Origin: Bacteroidota bacterium
GTDB lineage: Bacteria; Bacteroidota; Bacteroidia; Palsa-948
Length of the DNA: 46,128 bases
Direction: 5' to 3'
NCBI GenBank assembly: GCA_016195025.1
Contig: JACQAL010000057.1
Span: 1 to 46,128, forward strand
Shown: positions 20,560-28,842 of the stretch, piece after piece
Numbering within the stretch: the first letter of the stretch is position 1
Layout: each line of letters starts with the position of its first letter
Made by a program: the position numbers and the translations under genes
The notes under the pieces: model-generated
Seen by the model: only the letters and a program-made list of their open reading frames with translations
Database searches by the model: none
What the model was told of the DNA's origin: nothing

Positions 20560-22732
20560 AAATTTTTTATTTGTCATTCAATTGTTTCCCGATAACCATC
20601 AGGATTCGATTGTTCGATTGTTCATTGCAGTTTTCTGCTTTTTACTTTCTCACGATTCTTTTTCCCAAGACACCATTGATAATTTCATAGAGCAAAAATT
20701 GGAAAGCATTGCCGAAGACGCGCAGAGCGAAAACATTGATTACTCAACTTTGCTCGATGTGCTGAATAATTTCAAACTGCATCCGATCAACCTCAACAGC
20801 ACGAGCAAAGAAGAACTCATGTCTCTCACCCTGCTCGATGAAGTTCAAGTCAACAATCTTCTTGACCATATTGAGAAGAACGGAAAACTGATTTCCATTT
20901 ATGAACTTCAGAGCATTGACGGTTTCGATCCGCTCACCATTCAGCATATTCTTCCTTATATAGAAGTGAAAGATATTACAGGGCAGCCGCATCTCACTTT
21001 CAAAGAAATTCTTCTGCACGGCAATCACCAGATTCTTTCAAGATGGCAAAAAGTGCTGGAGCAATCAAAAGGATTTGATCCTGACACAACCGGTATTTAC
21101 AAAAGTCCGAACTCGCGCTATATGGGAAGTCCGGATGTGCTGTATGAACGTTATCGTTTCACTTCAGGAACAAATGTGAGCGCGGGCTTCACGGCAAAAA
21201 AAGATGCGGGCGAATTATTCTACAAAAAAAATCTGAAGTTTGTTTATCCGCCAAAAGAAGATTCGATTGTGAATTCAAAATTTCATGACGGCTTCAAATT
21301 TTTTTCCGCGCATCTTTTTGCTCATAACATAGGTTTTGTAAAAACGATTGCCATAGGAGATTACCAGGTTAACTTCGGGCAGGGATTAGTGGCATGGAGC
21401 GGAATTGCCTATAGAAAAACTGCCGATGCCATGGCGATAAAAAAATATGCAACCGGCCTGCGCCCGTTCACTTCCACCATGGTGAATCAGTACATGCGCG
21501 GTGCCGCTGCAACGCTGGGAAGAAAATCTTTTCAGTTCACAGGATTTTTTTCGAGAAATAAATTGGATGCCACGCTCATAAAAACGGATTCACTTATTCC
21601 CGGAGAAGATGCCGCTGTGTCCGCGTTTCAGACAACAGGTTATTACCGCACTCCCGGAGAATTTGCGGGCAAAGACAACATTACGCAAACAGTTTACGGA
21701 GGAAATGCATCTTACCTGAAACGAAAATTTACTTTCGGAGTAACAGGAACACAAACGATGCTGAGCGCTCCGCTTCAGCCGACACCAAGCGCTTACAATC
21801 AATTTGATTTTCGCGGAAAGCAACTCACCAACTTCAGTGCGGATTATTCTTTTCTTCTGCACAATTTGAATTTCTTCGGAGAAGCCGCAATGAGCAACAA
21901 CGGAGGCATTGCTTATCTCAACGGCTGCATTGCTTCCCTCGACCCGAAACTTTCTTTGTCTGTTCTTCACCGCAACATTCAGAAAAATTATCAGAGTTTA
22001 TTCATCAATGCGTTTGCCGAAGGAAGCCCGCCACAATCCAACGAACAGGGATTATATATGGGAGTTACCGTGAAGCCAACCGGAGCCATCACATTGAATG
22101 CATTCTATGATAATTTTATTTTTCCGTGGCTGAAATCATCGGTGAATGCTCCTTCGCATGGAAATGATTTTCTTTTGCAGGCGCAATGGACTCCCAATAA
22201 AAAGTTTGACACCTACATAAAATTCCGGACGAAAGATAAATTCACCAACGCAAAATCAGCCAACGAAATTGATTATATCGTGCCCTACGCGCAAACAACG
22301 TATCGCTGGAATGCCAGTTATCTCGTTTCTCCTGCGCTTATGTTTCGCAGCCGCGTGGAATATGTGCTGCTCGATAATCCAACGAAAGATAAAGACAACG
22401 GCATTTTGCTCTATGAAGATGTGCTCTGGAAAAATATTTTTCACCGCGTCTCGCTCACTTTGCGCTATGCATTATTCGATACCAAAACGTATGACACGCG
22501 CATTTACGCGCTCGAAGAAGATGTGCCTGGCGCCTATTCCATTCCGAGTTATTATTATAAAGGAAGCCGCGTGTATGTGATGACCGATATAAAAATTACG
22601 CGCAACATTGATGTGTGGCTGCGCTGGGGACAAACGTATTACTCCAACAAAAGCGTAATCAGTTCCGGTAACGATGAAATTGACGGGCACACAAAAACAG
22701 ATGTGAAGGCGGAAGTGAGAATGAAATTTTAA
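20537..22732 (+). CDS. helix-hairpin-helix outer-membrane protein
   Basis: The product is about 731 residues when started at ATG 20537; an ATG at 20513 would overlap the previous gene by 47 bp. An N-terminal hydrophobic segment (I-V-R-L-F-I-A-V-F-C-F-L-L) ending S-F-S-Q acts as a signal peptide. Then come two ComEA-type HhH motifs: H-P-I-N-L-N-S-T-S-K-E-E-L-M-S-L and the L-I-S-I-Y-E-L-Q-S-I-D-G-F region. The rest, from about 170, is beta-rich with barrel-like aromatic strands up to K-A-E-V-R-M-K-F. Bacteroidota proteins with an HhH region joined to a large barrel are common but uncharacterised; DNA uptake is sometimes proposed for ComEA domains. Its 3' end overlaps that of the convergent DUF2797 gene by 4 bp. 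Confidence 0.75.
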   Translation: MIRKLRNRNFLFVIQLFPDNHQDSIVRLFIAVFCFLLSHDSFSQDTIDNFIEQKLESIAEDAQSENIDYSTLLDVLNNFKLHPINLNSTSKEELMSLTLLDEVQVNNLLDHIEKNGKLISIYELQSIDGFDPLTIQHILPYIEVKDITGQPHLTFKEILLHGNHQILSRWQKVLEQSKGFDPDTTGIYKSPNSRYMGSPDVLYERYRFTSGTNVSAGFTAKKDAGELFYKKNLKFVYPPKEDSIVNSKFHDGFKFFSAHLFAHNIGFVKTIAIGDYQVNFGQGLVAWSGIAYRKTADAMAIKKYATGLRPFTSTMVNQYMRGAAATLGRKSFQFTGFFSRNKLDATLIKTDSLIPGEDAAVSAFQTTGYYRTPGEFAGKDNITQTVYGGNASYLKRKFTFGVTGTQTMLSAPLQPTPSAYNQFDFRGKQLTNFSADYSFLLHNLNFFGEAAMSNNGGIAYLNGCIASLDPKLSLSVLHRNIQKNYQSLFINAFAEGSPPQSNEQGLYMGVTVKPTGAITLNAFYDNFIFPWLKSSVNAPSHGNDFLLQAQWTPNKKFDTYIKFRTKDKFTNAKSANEIDYIVPYAQTTYRWNASYLVSPALMFRSRVEYVLLDNPTKDKDNGILLYEDVLWKNIFHRVSLTLRYALFDTKTYDTRIYALEEDVPGAYSIPSYYYKGSRVYVMTDIKITRNIDVWLRWGQTYYSNKSVISSGNDEIDGHTKTDVKAEVRMKF

Positions 22733-23520
22733 AATTCAACTGTTACCACATAGCCGTTATGCTTGCGAACATTCAGCACAGAATTATCTTCCATAATAAG
22801 GTATTGCCCTTTGATGCCAATTAGTTTTCCTGAAAGAAGATTTTGTTTTTCAAAGTCAATGCTCTTCACTTTCGCAGGATATTTTATAACGGGATAATTT
22901 AATTGTGTGATAGAATCGTCTTCGGAAAAATATTGCTTCAGTTCATTAAGAAGAAATTGTTTTGCTTTTTGTTTTTCTTCAACAAGATTAATATTCTGCA
23001 ATTCATTCTTCAGCATCTTTTGCCAGTTCGTTTTATCAGTAAAATGTTTTTTGAACTCCACTTCAATCACTCCCGCAAGATAGCGGTAAGGAACTTTTGC
23101 CAAACGAATTACCGCAGAAGCGCCCTGGTCAATCCAGCGCGTGGGAACTTGTGTGGAGCGCGTAACTCCAACTTTTATTTCACTTGAGAGCGCGAGGTAA
23201 ACAAAATGTTCCTGCAAGTGATGTTTCTTTTCCCATTCCATATCGCGTCCTTTTCCTTCGTGCGCCAGGCAAAGTTCGGGACGGAGAATGCATTCTGAAT
23301 TTTCCGCAGAAGTAGAAAAACAATTCCAGCAAAATCCCTGAAAAGATTTTCTGGTTTTTTCTCCGCACTCCATGCAATAAATCTCATTCTGAAACGTGAG
23401 TGAAATAGTTGAGCCAACCAATTCGTTCATCGGGATTAATTCATTCTCCACAGGCAAATGGTAAATAACCTGTTCCGCAAGTTGCGATTCCATCTTGTAA
23501 ATTCTTCCCGTCAATCTCAT
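22729..23520 (-). CDS. DUF2797 family protein
   Basis: This 263-residue protein has a zinc-ribbon-like C-M-E-C-G-E-K-T-R-K-S-F-Q-G-F-C-W-N-C-F near 49-68, then H-L-Q-E-H-F-V-Y-L-A-L-S-S-E-I-K-V-G-V-T-R-S-T-Q-V-P-T-R-W-I-D-Q-G-A-S. The second part matches the conserved core of DUF2797 and resembles the GIY-YIG-like nuclease fold (Y-L-A followed by K-V-G-V-T-R). Function unknown; nucleic acid binding is inferred. It is divergent from the GH3-family gene, with 35 bp between the starts, a pairing seen in many Flavobacteriia and relatives. Confidence 0.85.
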   Translation of the reverse strand: MRLTGRIYKMESQLAEQVIYHLPVENELIPMNELVGSTISLTFQNEIYCMECGEKTRKSFQGFCWNCFSTSAENSECILRPELCLAHEGKGRDMEWEKKHHLQEHFVYLALSSEIKVGVTRSTQVPTRWIDQGASAVIRLAKVPYRYLAGVIEVEFKKHFTDKTNWQKMLKNELQNINLVEEKQKAKQFLLNELKQYFSEDDSITQLNYPVIKYPAKVKSIDFEKQNLLSGKLIGIKGQYLIMEDNSVLNVRKHNGYVVTVEF

Positions 23521-23555
23521 GGCACGAAAGTAGTAATTTGTAAATTCGTCATCCT

Positions 23556-25076
23556 ATGGCATTGCTGAATTCCTTCGCCTCCTGGCTCATGACCAAACGC
23601 ATGCACCAGATTGAATTGTTCATGAAATATCCGCATGAAGTGCAGCGCGAATGGTTCCGCAAATTAATTGACGCAGCACGGGAAACAGAATGGGGGAAAA
23701 AATTTTCTTATCGCTCTATCGAAACCTACAATCATTTTTCCGGAAGAATTCCATTGCAGGATTATGAAACAATGAAGCCATACATCGAGCGAATTCGCAG
23801 AGGCGAGCAAAATGTTTTATGGAACACCGAAATAAAATGGTTCGCAAAATCTTCCGGCACCACGAGCGATAAAAGCAAATTCATTCCCGTGAGCGAAGAA
23901 TCGCTCGAAGAATGTCATTACAAAGGCGGCAAGGATATGGTTTCGATTTATTGCAACAATTATCCTGAAACGCAACTTTTCACAGGAAAAAATCTCGCAC
24001 TTGCCGGAAGCCATTACACCGATAGTTTTGAAAATTATGAATCGTATCACGGAGATGTTTCCGCTATTATTATGAAACATCTTCCGTTATGGGCAGAATT
24101 TTTGCGTGCGCCAGAATTATCCATTGCGCTTCTCAGCAACTTCGAAGAAAAACTGGAGAAGATGGCGCGCGCTACTATGAATGAAAATGTAACGAGCATT
24201 GCGGGCGTTCCATCGTGGACAAATGTTTTGCTGAAACGTATTCTGGAAATTTCCGGGAAGAAAAATATAAAAGAAGTTTGGCCGAACCTTGAAGTTTATT
24301 TTCACGGTGGCGTGAATTTTTCTCCCTACAAAGAAAACTTCAAACAACTTTATGGAAAAGGAAATGTTCATCACTTTGAACTGTACAATGCATCGGAAGG
24401 ATTTTTTGGTTTGCAGGACCAGAAAAAATCAAGCGAACTTTTACTCATGCTTGATTACGGAATCTTCTATGAATTTATTCCGATGGATAACGGGGAAAGT
24501 GAAAAAATAATTCCGCTGGAAGAAGTGAAAACCGGACAGAACTACGCGATGGTGATTTCAACCAATGCCGGTTTGTGGCGCTATCAATTGGGCGATACAA
24601 TTAAATTTACTTCCACTAATCCATATCGTTTCAGAATAACAGGGCGCACAAAACATTTTCTGAATGCTTTTGGAGAAGAAGTAATCATTGACAACGCTGA
24701 GAAAGCAATTAAAATTGCCTGCGAGAAAACAGATTCGCTTGTGAAAGAATTTACAGCCGCTCCCGTTTTCATGTCCTTCGACTCCACTCAGGATGAAAAA
24801 AGTGGTGCGCACGAATGGCTGATTGAATTTGAAAAATCACCCGAAGATTTGAATTACTTCACGGAAGTTCTGGACAACGCATTGAAATCTTTAAACTCCG
24901 ATTACGAAGCGAAACGATTTAATAATTTCGTGCTTCGCTTGCCGGTTGTGAGAAAAATGAAAGAAGAAACTTTTTACAACTGGCTGAAAGAAAAAAATAA
25001 ACTGGGGGGACAAAATAAAATTCCAAGATTGTACAATGAAAGAAAATATGTGGAAGAAATTTTAGCAATGAAATAA
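23556..25076 (+). CDS. GH3 auxin-responsive promoter family protein
   Basis: A 506-residue member of the ANL adenylating superfamily, as bacterial GH3-like enzymes. Motifs are W-F-A-K-S-S-G-T-T-S-D-K-S-K-F-I-P (ATP-binding P-loop-like) near 100-117 and Y-N-A-S-E-G-F-F-G-L-Q near 275. Y-Q-L-G-D-T-I-K-F and the I-T-G-R-T-K-H-F-L-N-A-F-G-E-E hinge follow. Plant GH3 enzymes conjugate amino acids to acyl acids; the bacterial substrate is unknown. Length and domain order are typical. It shares a promoter region with the divergent DUF2797 gene. Confidence 0.9.
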   Translation: MALLNSFASWLMTKRMHQIELFMKYPHEVQREWFRKLIDAARETEWGKKFSYRSIETYNHFSGRIPLQDYETMKPYIERIRRGEQNVLWNTEIKWFAKSSGTTSDKSKFIPVSEESLEECHYKGGKDMVSIYCNNYPETQLFTGKNLALAGSHYTDSFENYESYHGDVSAIIMKHLPLWAEFLRAPELSIALLSNFEEKLEKMARATMNENVTSIAGVPSWTNVLLKRILEISGKKNIKEVWPNLEVYFHGGVNFSPYKENFKQLYGKGNVHHFELYNASEGFFGLQDQKKSSELLLMLDYGIFYEFIPMDNGESEKIIPLEEVKTGQNYAMVISTNAGLWRYQLGDTIKFTSTNPYRFRITGRTKHFLNAFGEEVIIDNAEKAIKIACEKTDSLVKEFTAAPVFMSFDSTQDEKSGAHEWLIEFEKSPEDLNYFTEVLDNALKSLNSDYEAKRFNNFVLRLPVVRKMKEETFYNWLKEKNKLGGQNKIPRLYNERKYVEEILAMK

Positions 25077-25090
25077 ATGGAATTATTTTT

Positions 25091-25162
25091 GCCGATGTAG
25101 CTCAGCGGTAGAGCGTTGGTTTCGTAAACCAAAAGTCAGGAGTTCAAATCTCCTCATCGGCT
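25091..25162 (+). tRNA. tRNA-Thr (anticodon CGT)
   Basis: The acceptor stem GCCGATG (25091-25097) pairs with CATCGGC (25155-25161), followed by discriminator T. The D loop is CTCAGCGGTAGAG. The anticodon stem TTGGT/ACCAA encloses TTCGTAA, so the anticodon is CGT. The T arm has GTTCAAATC. The 3' CCA is not encoded. It decodes ACG. Confidence 0.95.
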
Positions 25163-25173
25163 CAGAAAAAAAA

Positions 25174-25971
25174 ATGAAAAATATTTTGTACATCGTTTTT
25201 ATTTTCTTCGGATTCACTATAAGCGATTCCAAATTCACGCTTGTAAAATCCATTCCTGTTTCCTCCAAAAATTTTACTACCGATAATCTTGGAAACATTT
25301 ACATTATTAATGGAAGCAATCTTGAGAAATATGATTCGGAAGGAAATCTTCTGAAAACATACAGCAATAAAAATCTTGGAAATATTTCTTCAGTGGATGT
25401 AACAAATTCGCTGAAGGTGTTGGTGTTTTACGAATCATTCCAGCAAATCGTTGTTCTCGATAATATGTTTTCTCCTTCGGCAAATCCCGTTTCACTTGAA
25501 ATGCTCGGCTATAATCAAACATCGCTGGTATGCACTTCGCATAATAATGGAATCTGGATTTACAACAAGCAGAATTTTGAACTCATCCGCTTCGATGAAA
25601 ATTTTCAGCAGACAAACAAAACCGAAAACATTACCCGGCAAATCATGCAGGAAGTCAATCCTGATTTTCTCATAGAACAAAACAATAAAGTTTTTCTGAA
25701 TGATTCCGCAAAAGGTATTTTTGTTTTCGACATTTACGGAACATACAACAAAACAATTCCGCTAAAAGGAATCGGGAGTTTTCAAATCAGCAACGATGAA
25801 ATTATTTATTTCAAAGATGGAAAACTAAAAAGTTATAATATAAAAACTCTTTCGGAGGGAGAAATAAATTTACCAACAACCGAAATTTTATACGCCCGCA
25901 GCGAGAAAGAAAAATTATATTTGCTCAAACAAAAATCATTAGATATATACCATGTCCAAAACGAAAAGTAG
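25174..25971 (+). CDS. exported beta-propeller-like hypothetical protein
   Basis: A 265-residue protein with an N-terminal hydrophobic stretch (I-L-Y-I-V-F-I-F-F-G-F-T-I) as signal peptide or anchor. Repeated short strands follow, such as D-N-L-G-N-I-Y-I-I-N-G-S, N-N-G-I-W-I-Y-N-K and I-F-V-F-D-I-Y-G-T-Y. The repeats resemble NHL- or WD-type six-bladed propellers. It sits just after the tRNA and overlaps the deoxynucleoside kinase start by 20 bp, so it is likely cotranscribed with it. The family is common before such kinases in Bacteroidota but has no known function. Confidence 0.7.
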   Translation: MKNILYIVFIFFGFTISDSKFTLVKSIPVSSKNFTTDNLGNIYIINGSNLEKYDSEGNLLKTYSNKNLGNISSVDVTNSLKVLVFYESFQQIVVLDNMFSPSANPVSLEMLGYNQTSLVCTSHNNGIWIYNKQNFELIRFDENFQQTNKTENITRQIMQEVNPDFLIEQNNKVFLNDSAKGIFVFDIYGTYNKTIPLKGIGSFQISNDEIIYFKDGKLKSYNIKTLSEGEINLPTTEILYARSEKEKLYLLKQKSLDIYHVQNEK

Positions 25972-26617
25972 CCCTGCCTCAAACATGCATATTGCGGTTT
26001 CAGGAAACATCGGTTCCGGAAAAACCACACTCACCACGCTTCTCGCAAAACATTATAAATGGACTCCGGAGTTTGAAGATGCTGACGGAAATCCGTACCT
26101 CAACGATTTTTATGAAGACATGCAGCGCTGGTCATTTAATCTCCAGGTTTTTTTTCTGAACAGCCGTTTTCAGCAGGTGATTGAAATTCGCAAGAATAAA
26201 AAAAATATTATTCAGGACAGAACCATTTACGAAGACGCAAATATTTTTGCTCCCAATCTTCACGCAATGGGTTTGATGACCACGCGCGATTTTGAAAACT
26301 ACATTGCACTTTTCAATCTTATGCAGTCGTTTGTTCAGCCGCCCGATTTGCTGATTTATCTGCGCGCATCTATTCCAACTTTGGTCGAGCAAATTCAAAA
26401 ACGCGGTCGCGAATATGAAAAAGCAATCCGCCTCGATTATCTTCAGCGGTTAAACGAACGTTACGAAGCATGGATTACAAAATACGAAGACGAGCATAAA
26501 ACCAGCCGCCTGCTCATCATTGACATAGATGAAAATAAATTTTCGGAAAAGAAAGATGACTTGGGAAAAATTATTCGGAAAATTGACGCGGAACTTCACG
26601 GCTTGTTCAGGAAATAA
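25952..26617 (+). CDS. deoxynucleoside kinase
   Basis: The 221-residue enzyme has a P-loop G-N-I-G-S-G-K-T-T near 18-26, followed by Q-D-R-T-I-Y-E-D-A (the D-R-S substrate motif of dNKs) near 88-96, and R-G-R-E-Y-E (lid arginines) near 150. It phosphorylates deoxyadenosine, deoxyguanosine or related nucleosides, and the sequence does not separate these. There is a second possible start at the M-H-I-A-V-S residue (M12); the first ATG lies within the previous gene. It is followed by the glycan transferase gene after 49 bp. Confidence 0.9.
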   Translation: MSKTKSSPASNMHIAVSGNIGSGKTTLTTLLAKHYKWTPEFEDADGNPYLNDFYEDMQRWSFNLQVFFLNSRFQQVIEIRKNKKNIIQDRTIYEDANIFAPNLHAMGLMTTRDFENYIALFNLMQSFVQPPDLLIYLRASIPTLVEQIQKRGREYEKAIRLDYLQRLNERYEAWITKYEDEHKTSRLLIIDIDENKFSEKKDDLGKIIRKIDAELHGLFRK

Positions 26618-26666
26618 TCCGCACTCTCGCTAAAATTTCTTATCTTTATTCTTCATTATTATTACT

Positions 26667-27800
26667 ATGATATATTTTTACATTGCGTTTTTTACTTGCG
26701 CATTTCTTTTTTCTTTCCTTATTAATGCGCTGTTCCTCCGCTTTGCGCACACGCTTGGAATACGGGATAAAAAAGAAACCATCATCCGCTGGGCAAACAC
26801 ATCCAAACCCGCGCTTGGAGGAATTTCATTTTATATTGTGTTTCTGATTTCACTCGCATCCTACTCCATGTTTTTTCAGGCGCAGGAAGTTTTATGGAAC
26901 AAAAAAGTTGTCGGATTACTCGGCACTGCAACGCTTGCCTTTATGATGGGATTAAGCGATGATGCCTACAACACAAAACCGCTTTTGAAATTATTCGTAC
27001 AGATTTTATGCGGAGTAATTCTTTGCTATTCCGGAATTCACATCGGAATTTTTTCAGACATGATGATGAATTATTTTCTGACAATTATCTGGGTAGTCGG
27101 AATTATGAATTCGGTGAACATGCTTGACAACATGGATGCGATTGCCTCCATTGTTTCCATTTTTATTTTTTCCGCTGCTGCAATACTGATTTATTTTTCT
27201 GGCGCGCACAACAATATTCATTTTCTCGTGCTCATCGGGTTGATTGGTTCGCTTTCCGGATTTTTATTTTTCAACTGGAATCCTTCCAAACTTTATATGG
27301 GCGACACAGGAAGCCAGGTCATCGGGCTAATGCTTGCCGCTATCGGAATAATTTACTTCTGGAACGATTCGGCTTCCATGAATAATTCCATTTTTGTGTC
27401 GAAGCAACTTTTAATGGTAGCAGTTGCATATATTCTTCCGCTCGCTGATACCACCATTGTGATAATAAACCGCCTTGCGCAAAAAACTTCCCCGTTTGTT
27501 GGCGGGCGCGACCACACTACGCATAATTTATTTTATAGAGGTATTACTGAAAAGAGAATTGCGGTATTATTTGGTGGAATAGGTTTTTCTTCGCTGGTCA
27601 TTGTTTACATTATGGAAACAAAAATTTCATCGTGGGGAATCGAAGAGTTTTCTTTGTTCTCCATTTTCCCTATAACAGTTTTCTTTTTCCTGTTTGCCGT
27701 GACCAGAATCAAAAAAAATATTTTTAATCAGGAAGAAAAAAATCTCGAAAAGAATTCCGCAAAAGATTTAGTGAAGCATGCAGAAAAACATCTTTCATAA
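26667..27800 (+). CDS. polyprenyl-phosphate GlcNAc-1-phosphate transferase (WecA/TagO family)
   Basis: The 377-residue multi-pass membrane enzyme (about ten helices) carries the MraY/WecA/TagO motifs: G-L-S-D-D-A-Y-N-T-K (DDxxx catalytic pair), N-S-V-N-M-L-D-N-M-D (Asp-rich motif), K-L-Y-M-G-D-T-G-S-Q and G-G-R-D-H-T-T-H-N-L (HIHH-like loop). It transfers GlcNAc-1-P to undecaprenyl phosphate, the first step in O-antigen, teichoic acid-like or exopolysaccharide synthesis. It overlaps the lytic transglycosylase gene by 23 bp, linking glycan synthesis to wall turnover. It is not MraY itself, since no peptidoglycan cluster is nearby. Confidence 0.9.
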   Translation: MIYFYIAFFTCAFLFSFLINALFLRFAHTLGIRDKKETIIRWANTSKPALGGISFYIVFLISLASYSMFFQAQEVLWNKKVVGLLGTATLAFMMGLSDDAYNTKPLLKLFVQILCGVILCYSGIHIGIFSDMMMNYFLTIIWVVGIMNSVNMLDNMDAIASIVSIFIFSAAAILIYFSGAHNNIHFLVLIGLIGSLSGFLFFNWNPSKLYMGDTGSQVIGLMLAAIGIIYFWNDSASMNNSIFVSKQLLMVAVAYILPLADTTIVIINRLAQKTSPFVGGRDHTTHNLFYRGITEKRIAVLFGGIGFSSLVIVYIMETKISSWGIEEFSLFSIFPITVFFFLFAVTRIKKNIFNQEEKNLEKNSAKDLVKHAEKHLS

Positions 27801-28842
27801 ATTCAAAAAACTTTCAAAGCGCGGAAGAAATATCTGGGGATTTGCCATTCTTTTTTTATTGCTATTGATTCCGCTGGAGTTTTTCATTTTCTCTGCGAAG
27901 AAAACCAGCGATGATGAACTTTACTGGAAATCATTTCTCGCAAACAATAAAATTTTCGGAACCATTGTCCCGAAGAATCTGGATTTTGCAGGAGAAAAAG
28001 TTCCACTTTACGATTTCACAGTGATTGAAAGCATGGAAAGAGAATTAATAGTGAACACCTATTTTCATTCGCAGACAATTTTAATGCACAAGCGCGCGAA
28101 CAGATGGCTTCCTGCAATTTCTTCCATCCTGAAAAAAAACGGAGTGCCCGATGATTTCAAATATATTTCGCTCATTGAAAGCAATCTTACTAATTCTGTT
28201 TCTCCGAAAGGCGCAACGGGTTTCTGGCAATTTGTGGATGGTGCTGGAAAACAATATGGATTGGAAATTAATGATGAGATTGACGAGCGTTACTCGATTG
28301 AAAAATCCACCGAAGCCGCCTGCAAATATTTTAAAGAAGCGTATAAAACTTTCGGCAACTGGACGCTTGCGGCTGCTTCCTATAATATAGGTATGGATGG
28401 TTTGAAAAATCAAATCGAGAAACAAAAAGCAAATTCCTACTATGATTTATCGCTGAACGAGGAAACTTCACGATATATTTTCAGAATCCTTGCAGTGAAA
28501 GAAATAATTTCAAATCCCAAAAATTACGGCTACCAGTTGCGCACAAAAGATTTATATCCGCCAATCCCCACGCAAAAAATTTCTATTGACAGCAGCGTAA
28601 CCGACCTCGCAACATTCGCGCAGAAAAATAATGTGAGTTATAAAATTCTGAAATACTTTAATCCATGGCTGAGAAAAAATTCTCTCTCGAACAAAGAAAA
28701 AAAATCTTACACTTTCGATTTTCCAAAGCCGGGTTTCAACGAAGAATATCTGGCGCGACTTGCTTCTTCCGATAGTTTGGGAATGACCGTGAGTTCTTCC
28801 GCAGAAATTTCCCCTTCCTCTATTGATTCCGTCAAAAAGTAA
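27778..28842 (+). CDS. membrane-anchored lytic transglycosylase (SLT family)
   Basis: A 354-residue protein with a single transmembrane helix near 20-38. The SLT catalytic domain covers about 110-230, with L-I-E-S-N-L-T-N-S-V-S-P-K-G-A-T-G-F-W-Q-F-V (catalytic Glu and GxxGxWQ) and A-A-A-S-Y-N-I-G-M. The MltD-like family cleaves peptidoglycan glycan strands to give 1,6-anhydro ends. After about 255 comes a short region (T-D-L-A-T-F-A-Q-K-N-N-V-S-Y-K-I-L-K-Y-F-N-P-W-L) that fits one LysM repeat. It is coupled to uvrA by a 1-bp overlap (TAATG), so it belongs to a chain of overlapping genes from 25174. Confidence 0.9.
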   Translation: MQKNIFHKFKKLSKRGRNIWGFAILFLLLLIPLEFFIFSAKKTSDDELYWKSFLANNKIFGTIVPKNLDFAGEKVPLYDFTVIESMERELIVNTYFHSQTILMHKRANRWLPAISSILKKNGVPDDFKYISLIESNLTNSVSPKGATGFWQFVDGAGKQYGLEINDEIDERYSIEKSTEAACKYFKEAYKTFGNWTLAAASYNIGMDGLKNQIEKQKANSYYDLSLNEETSRYIFRILAVKEIISNPKNYGYQLRTKDLYPPIPTQKISIDSSVTDLATFAQKNNVSYKILKYFNPWLRKNSLSNKEKKSYTFDFPKPGFNEEYLARLASSDSLGMTVSSSAEISPSSIDSVKK